Below are positions 59,342 to 64,000 of a stretch of DNA of 64,000 nucleotides, in pieces. The notes beneath the pieces are model-generated. The model saw nothing but the letters and a program-made list of their open reading frames with translations. It did not search any database and was not told the DNA's origin. Numbering within the stretch: position 1 is the first letter of the stretch; each line of letters starts with the position of its first letter. The stretch is from assembly GCA_014802335.1 (NCBI GenBank), contig JAAVCL010000009.1:4620-68619 (forward strand), in the 5' to 3' direction. Source of the stretch: Bacteroides sp. (GTDB lineage: Bacteria > Bacteroidota > Bacteroidia > Bacteroidales > Muribaculaceae). The position numbers were made by a program, and so were the translations under genes.

Positions 59342-59713
59342 TGAACTTAAATGAGCTATTTGGAAAGGGAAGCGAACAACGGTGCCCGAAAGGCATGAAC
59401 GCAGGTTCACTTCAATAAAGCTGCCAAGCGGAGTTTTTCAGGCCCCGGCAAGCTGTATAAAAGAAACCATTTAAACTTCATGAGGGGACCTCACAGTCTA
59501 AGTGATTCCGATTAAAAATTAGACAACTTCAATATGCAAAATTAATAAAAATTTTTCAAATAGAGAGTGATAGGAGTCTAAGAGGCAGGAGTTTTATTAA
59601 ATTTTAACTCCCCGGGGCGAATGTTTATACTCTTTTATGGCCGAAAATTATAATGTTTGCCGATTTTATTGTAATTTTGCCGAGATAATCAAGTTCTATA
59701 AAGGAAATAACAG
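59342..59713. other. Divergent promoter region between the synthase-domain operon and panC
   Basis: 372 bp without a gene. It holds TAATTTTG boxes for both sides: 59537-59544 on minus, 59672-59679 on plus. Each has a TTTG only 12 bp away (59557-59560 complement; 59656-59659), shorter than the usual 19. No terminator, repeat or frame was found. Confidence 0.45.
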
Positions 59714-60580
59714 ATGATAATTATAAGAACGGCTGCAGAACTTGAGGCCTATACGGGCCGCGAGCTGCAGAACGGACATTCGATAGGATTTGTGCCGACG
59801 ATGGGAGCGCTTCATGCAGGTCACCTTTCGCTGGTGGAAAAGGCTGTGCAGGGGAATGACGTGACAGTCGTGAGTGTTTTTGTCAATCCCACCCAATTTA
59901 ACAATCCGACCGATCTTGCCACTTATCCCCGGGATGAGGAGGCGGACATCCGCCTTTTGGCCCAAGCCGGTGTGGATGTGATTTTCATGCCGACAGTAGA
60001 AGAGATTTATCCCGGAGGGCTTGAGGGGCGCGAGCGCCATGAATACGCGCTTGGAACGGCCGCCGAGGTGATGGAAGGGAAATTCCGTCCCGGGCATTTT
60101 CAGGGCGTGGCCGAGGTTGTGGCCCGCCTGTTCGCATTGGTTCGCCCCACTCGCGCTTATTTCGGAGAGAAAGATTTCCAGCAGATTGCCGTTATCCGCA
60201 ATATGGTGGAATCGGAGGGAATCAAAGTTGATATAATAGCCTGCCCCATCAAACGGGCCGACGACGGGCTGGCACTTTCGAGCCGCAATGCGCTTCTGAG
60301 CCCCGAGCAACGCGCCGTTGCCCCGGAAATAAGGAAAGCCTTGGTTGACTCGCTGGAATATGCGCGCAACCATTCGGTGCAGGCCACCCACGACACGGTA
60401 GTGGAACGGATTGATGCCGTGCCGGGGCTCGAAACGGAATATTTCGAAATTGTGGATGCACGCACACTGCTGCCCATAACCGAGTGGGACGAGGCGCCCG
60501 AGGTGGTGGGATGCATCACCGTGTATTGCGGGAAAGTGCGCCTGATCGACAATATCCTCTACAAAACAATCAATAAGTAA
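59714..60580 (+). CDS. panC: Pantothenate synthetase
   Basis: 288 residues. It joins pantoate and beta-alanine using ATP. VPTMGALHAGHLSLVEKA (about 29-46) has the H-x-G-H type site, and FVNPTQFNNPTDLATYPR (about 57-74), FGEKDFQQIAVIRNMV (about 148-163) and GLALSSRNALLSPEQR (about 182-197) follow. Normal length. panD is 61 bp downstream; together they give pantothenate for CoA. Confidence 0.96.
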   Translation: MIIIRTAAELEAYTGRELQNGHSIGFVPTMGALHAGHLSLVEKAVQGNDVTVVSVFVNPTQFNNPTDLATYPRDEEADIRLLAQAGVDVIFMPTVEEIYPGGLEGRERHEYALGTAAEVMEGKFRPGHFQGVAEVVARLFALVRPTRAYFGEKDFQQIAVIRNMVESEGIKVDIIACPIKRADDGLALSSRNALLSPEQRAVAPEIRKALVDSLEYARNHSVQATHDTVVERIDAVPGLETEYFEIVDARTLLPITEWDEAPEVVGCITVYCGKVRLIDNILYKTINK

Positions 60581-60641
60581 CTGACAAAACTTACACTTCG
60601 GGTGGCCACAAGACCAACCCGGTAATAAATAACCAAGCATC

Positions 60642-60995
60642 ATGTTTATAGAAATGATGAAATCGAAGATTCACCGTGTCACCGTGACCGAGGCGAATCT
60701 GAATTATGTGGGAAGCATCACGATTGATGCCGACTTGCTGCGGGCAGCCGACATACTGCCGGGCCAGCGCGTATGGATTGTCAATAACAACAACGGTGAG
60801 CGCTTCGACACGTATGTGATAGAAGGGGAAGCCGGCTCGGGAGTGATATGCCTGAACGGCGCGGCTGCCCGCAAAGCGCAACCCGGCGACATAGTGATCA
60901 TCATGACCTATGCGCTTGTGACGCCCGAAGAGGCACGCACCCTGGAACCGAAAGTTATTTTCCCCGACACACGCACCAACCGCCTGGTGAAGTGA
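60642..60995 (+). CDS. panD: Aspartate 1-decarboxylase proenzyme
   Basis: 117 residues. It makes beta-alanine for PanC. The self-cleavage site is Gly24-Ser25 in [11 protein letters not shown], where Ser becomes the pyruvoyl group. [29 protein letters not shown] and [19 protein letters not shown] are conserved. The start at 60642 (MFIEMMKSK) matches the family; the later Met47 codon region is not needed. Ends 59 bp before ffh. Confidence 0.95.
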   Translation: MFIEMMKSKIHRVTVTEANLNYVGSITIDADLLRAADILPGQRVWIVNNNNGERFDTYVIEGEAGSGVICLNGAAARKAQPGDIVIIMTYALVTPEEARTLEPKVIFPDTRTNRLVK

Positions 60996-61010
60996 CCTTG
61001 AAGTTACATT

Positions 61011-61025
61011 TGAAGTCGTTTAAAC
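61011..61025. repeat. Partial copy of the GTTTAAAC repeat
   Basis: TGAAGTCGTTTAAAC, identical to 4111-4125. Lies in the leader of ffh, 29 bp before its start. Confidence 0.6.
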
Positions 61026-61054
61026 GAATTCTTTAGAAAAATCTCATACACAAT

Positions 61055-62407
61055 ATGTTTGACCGATTATCCGAGCGTCTGGAACGCTCTTTTAAGATTC
61101 TGAAAGGTGAAGGACGCATCACCGAAATCAATATCGCCGAGACGATGAAGGATGTGCGTCGCGCCCTTACGGATGCCGACGTGGAATACAAGGTAGCCAA
61201 GACGTTTACCGACACGGTGAAGCAGAAAGCACTTGGACAGAACGTAATCAACGCGCTGAAGCCCAAGGAACTGATGGTGAAGATAGTTCACGAGGAGCTT
61301 GCCGCCCTGATGGGAGGCGACGCTGCGCCGCTCAACACCGAGGGGAAACCGGCAGTGATACTTATGGCCGGCCTTCAGGGCGCGGGAAAGACGACTTTCG
61401 CCGGCAAGCTGGCCCGCAAATTAAAAAGCGCGAAGGGGAAACGCCCGCTGCTTGTGGGAGCCGACGTGTATCGCCCGGCGGCTCGCGAACAGCTGCGCGT
61501 GCTGGCTTCGGAAATTGACGTGCCTGTCTTCACCGAAGAGGAAAACCGCAATCCGGTGGAAATAGCGCAAAACGCCATTAAACATGCACGCGAGAATAAT
61601 TACGATCTCGTAATTGTGGATACAGCCGGACGTCTGGCCATCGACGAGCAGATGATGGATGAGATAGAAAGCATCAAGAAGGCCATAAACCCGCAGGAAA
61701 CTTTGTTTGTGGTCGACTCGATGACCGGCCAGGATGCGGTGAAGACCGCCAAGGCTTTCAATGACCGCATTGACTATGACGGCGTGGTGCTGACCAAACT
61801 TGACGGTGACGCCCGCGGCGGTGCGGCCCTCTCGATTCGCGCGGTGGTGAAGAAGCCTATCAAGTATGTGGGAACGGGCGAGAAACTTACCGACCTCCAG
61901 GAGTTCAACCCCGAAGGTATGGCCAACCGTATCCTCGGAATGGGTGACATTGTGGAACTCGCCACCCGAGCACAGGAAATTTACGACCAGAAGGAAGCCG
62001 AACGCCTGCAGGAGAAAATCAAGAAGAATAAATTTGATTTCGAGGACTTCCTGCACCAGATCAACCAGATAAAGAAAATGGGTAACCTCAAGGATCTGGC
62101 TTCGATGATTCCGGGAGTTGGCAAGGCTATCAAGGATATCGATATTGACGACAATGCCTTCAAGAGCATTGAAGCCATTATCAATTCGATGACCCCCTAC
62201 GAGCGCCACAATCCGGAGGTTATAGTGGGTTCGCGCCGTCAGCGCATAGCCAAAGGTTCGGGAACTTCGCTTCAGGAGGTGAACCGTCTGCTGAAACAGT
62301 TTGAAGACACACGCAAGATGATGCACATGGCCACCAATATGGGCAACCCGATGCAGATGATGAAGAAAATGAAGCAAATGCGCCAGATGCCTAAATTCAG
62401 GCGCTAA
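61055..62407 (+). CDS. ffh: Signal recognition particle GTPase Ffh (SRP54)
   Basis: 450 residues. It brings ribosomes with nascent membrane proteins to FtsY. N-domain with ALTDADVEYKVAKTF (about 30-44); G1 GLQGAGKTTFAGKLA (about 105-119); VDTAGRLAIDEQ (about 188-199); TKLDGDARGGAALS (about 246-259); M-domain from about 300 with a Met-rich end (MMHMATNMGNPMQMMKKMKQ). Complete. No SRP RNA gene was found nearby. Confidence 0.97.
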   Translation: MFDRLSERLERSFKILKGEGRITEINIAETMKDVRRALTDADVEYKVAKTFTDTVKQKALGQNVINALKPKELMVKIVHEELAALMGGDAAPLNTEGKPAVILMAGLQGAGKTTFAGKLARKLKSAKGKRPLLVGADVYRPAAREQLRVLASEIDVPVFTEEENRNPVEIAQNAIKHARENNYDLVIVDTAGRLAIDEQMMDEIESIKKAINPQETLFVVDSMTGQDAVKTAKAFNDRIDYDGVVLTKLDGDARGGAALSIRAVVKKPIKYVGTGEKLTDLQEFNPEGMANRILGMGDIVELATRAQEIYDQKEAERLQEKIKKNKFDFEDFLHQINQIKKMGNLKDLASMIPGVGKAIKDIDIDDNAFKSIEAIINSMTPYERHNPEVIVGSRRQRIAKGSGTSLQEVNRLLKQFEDTRKMMHMATNMGNPMQMMKKMKQMRQMPKFRR

Positions 62408-62417
62408 ATCTTAATAA

Positions 62418-64000
<1,583 letters not shown>

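Noticed and set aside
59696-60643. Long open frame on the minus strand opposite panC (315 codons)
   Set aside because: Shadow of panC, which is certain from its motifs; composition rich in His and Cys is typical of antisense frames.

Overview
The window looks like the chromosome of a gut-type member of the Bacteroidales, most likely close to Muribaculaceae. The evidence is a SusC/SusD pair with SusE/SusF-type lipoproteins, an Mfa-type (FimA/Mfa1 superfamily) fimbrial operon with DUF3575 and DUF3868 proteins, DUF4270 and DUF4836-like lipoproteins, and Bacteroidetes promoters of the form TTTG-N19-TAnnTTTG that can be read exactly at four places (6841-6871, 19852-19882, 41917-41947, 48033-48063). 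The family placement is inference; no rRNA is present.

Layout. 1-5.6 kb (minus): an outer-membrane barrel protein cut by the window edge, a large TPR protein and an unrecognised 437-residue protein. 5.7-15.3 kb (minus): a glycan-uptake locus susC-susD-susE-susF with its own terminator, followed by a separately promoted secreted protein; no glycoside hydrolase is present. 15.8-19.5 kb (minus): low-molecular-weight phosphatase and a coupled ABC transporter/lipoprotein operon. 19.7-27.4 kb: tRNA-Tyr, pfkA, then a plus-strand housekeeping run (HAD phosphatase, ribF, upp, recF, DUF721, thioesterase, kdsD-like, TPR-like, ribH), interrupted by a 182-bp MITE-like element. 27.4-30.7 kb: a SlyD-like isomerase and then a repeat-rich island built around a RAYT transposase. 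30.7-44.2 kb (minus): a seven-gene fimbrial operon ending in two giant lipoproteins with starch-binding-like modules. 44.4-48.0 kb (minus): SDR, DUF115-like and TPR genes. 48.2-64 kb: rplY, pth, an AddB-like nuclease (minus), holB-like gene, a sugar nucleotidyltransferase and galE, a minus operon (starch synthase domain, DUF4270, CapA), then panC, panD, ffh and an ABC-F ATPase that runs off the end.

Two accessory systems stand out. The first is the RAYT island (about 28.2-30.7 kb). An IS200-type tyrosine transposase with an extra C-terminal domain is surrounded by a 25-bp REP-like repeat in both orientations, telomere-like TTAGG(C/G) arrays, pyrimidine-rich 18-bp tandem arrays and two decayed copies of the transposase N-terminus. 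Two further copies of the repeat lie outside the island; one has become the coding 3' end of recF. The second is the fimbrial operon, where the usual small tip subunits are replaced by lipoproteins of 1075 and 1179 residues that appear to carry several carbohydrate-binding modules. This suggests a pilus that holds glycan, in the same cell as a Sus-like uptake locus.

All family names come from reading the translated sequences by eye; no database search was possible. Several starts were moved from the longest possible frame where an overlap with the neighbouring gene, a promoter box or family N-termini supported it.
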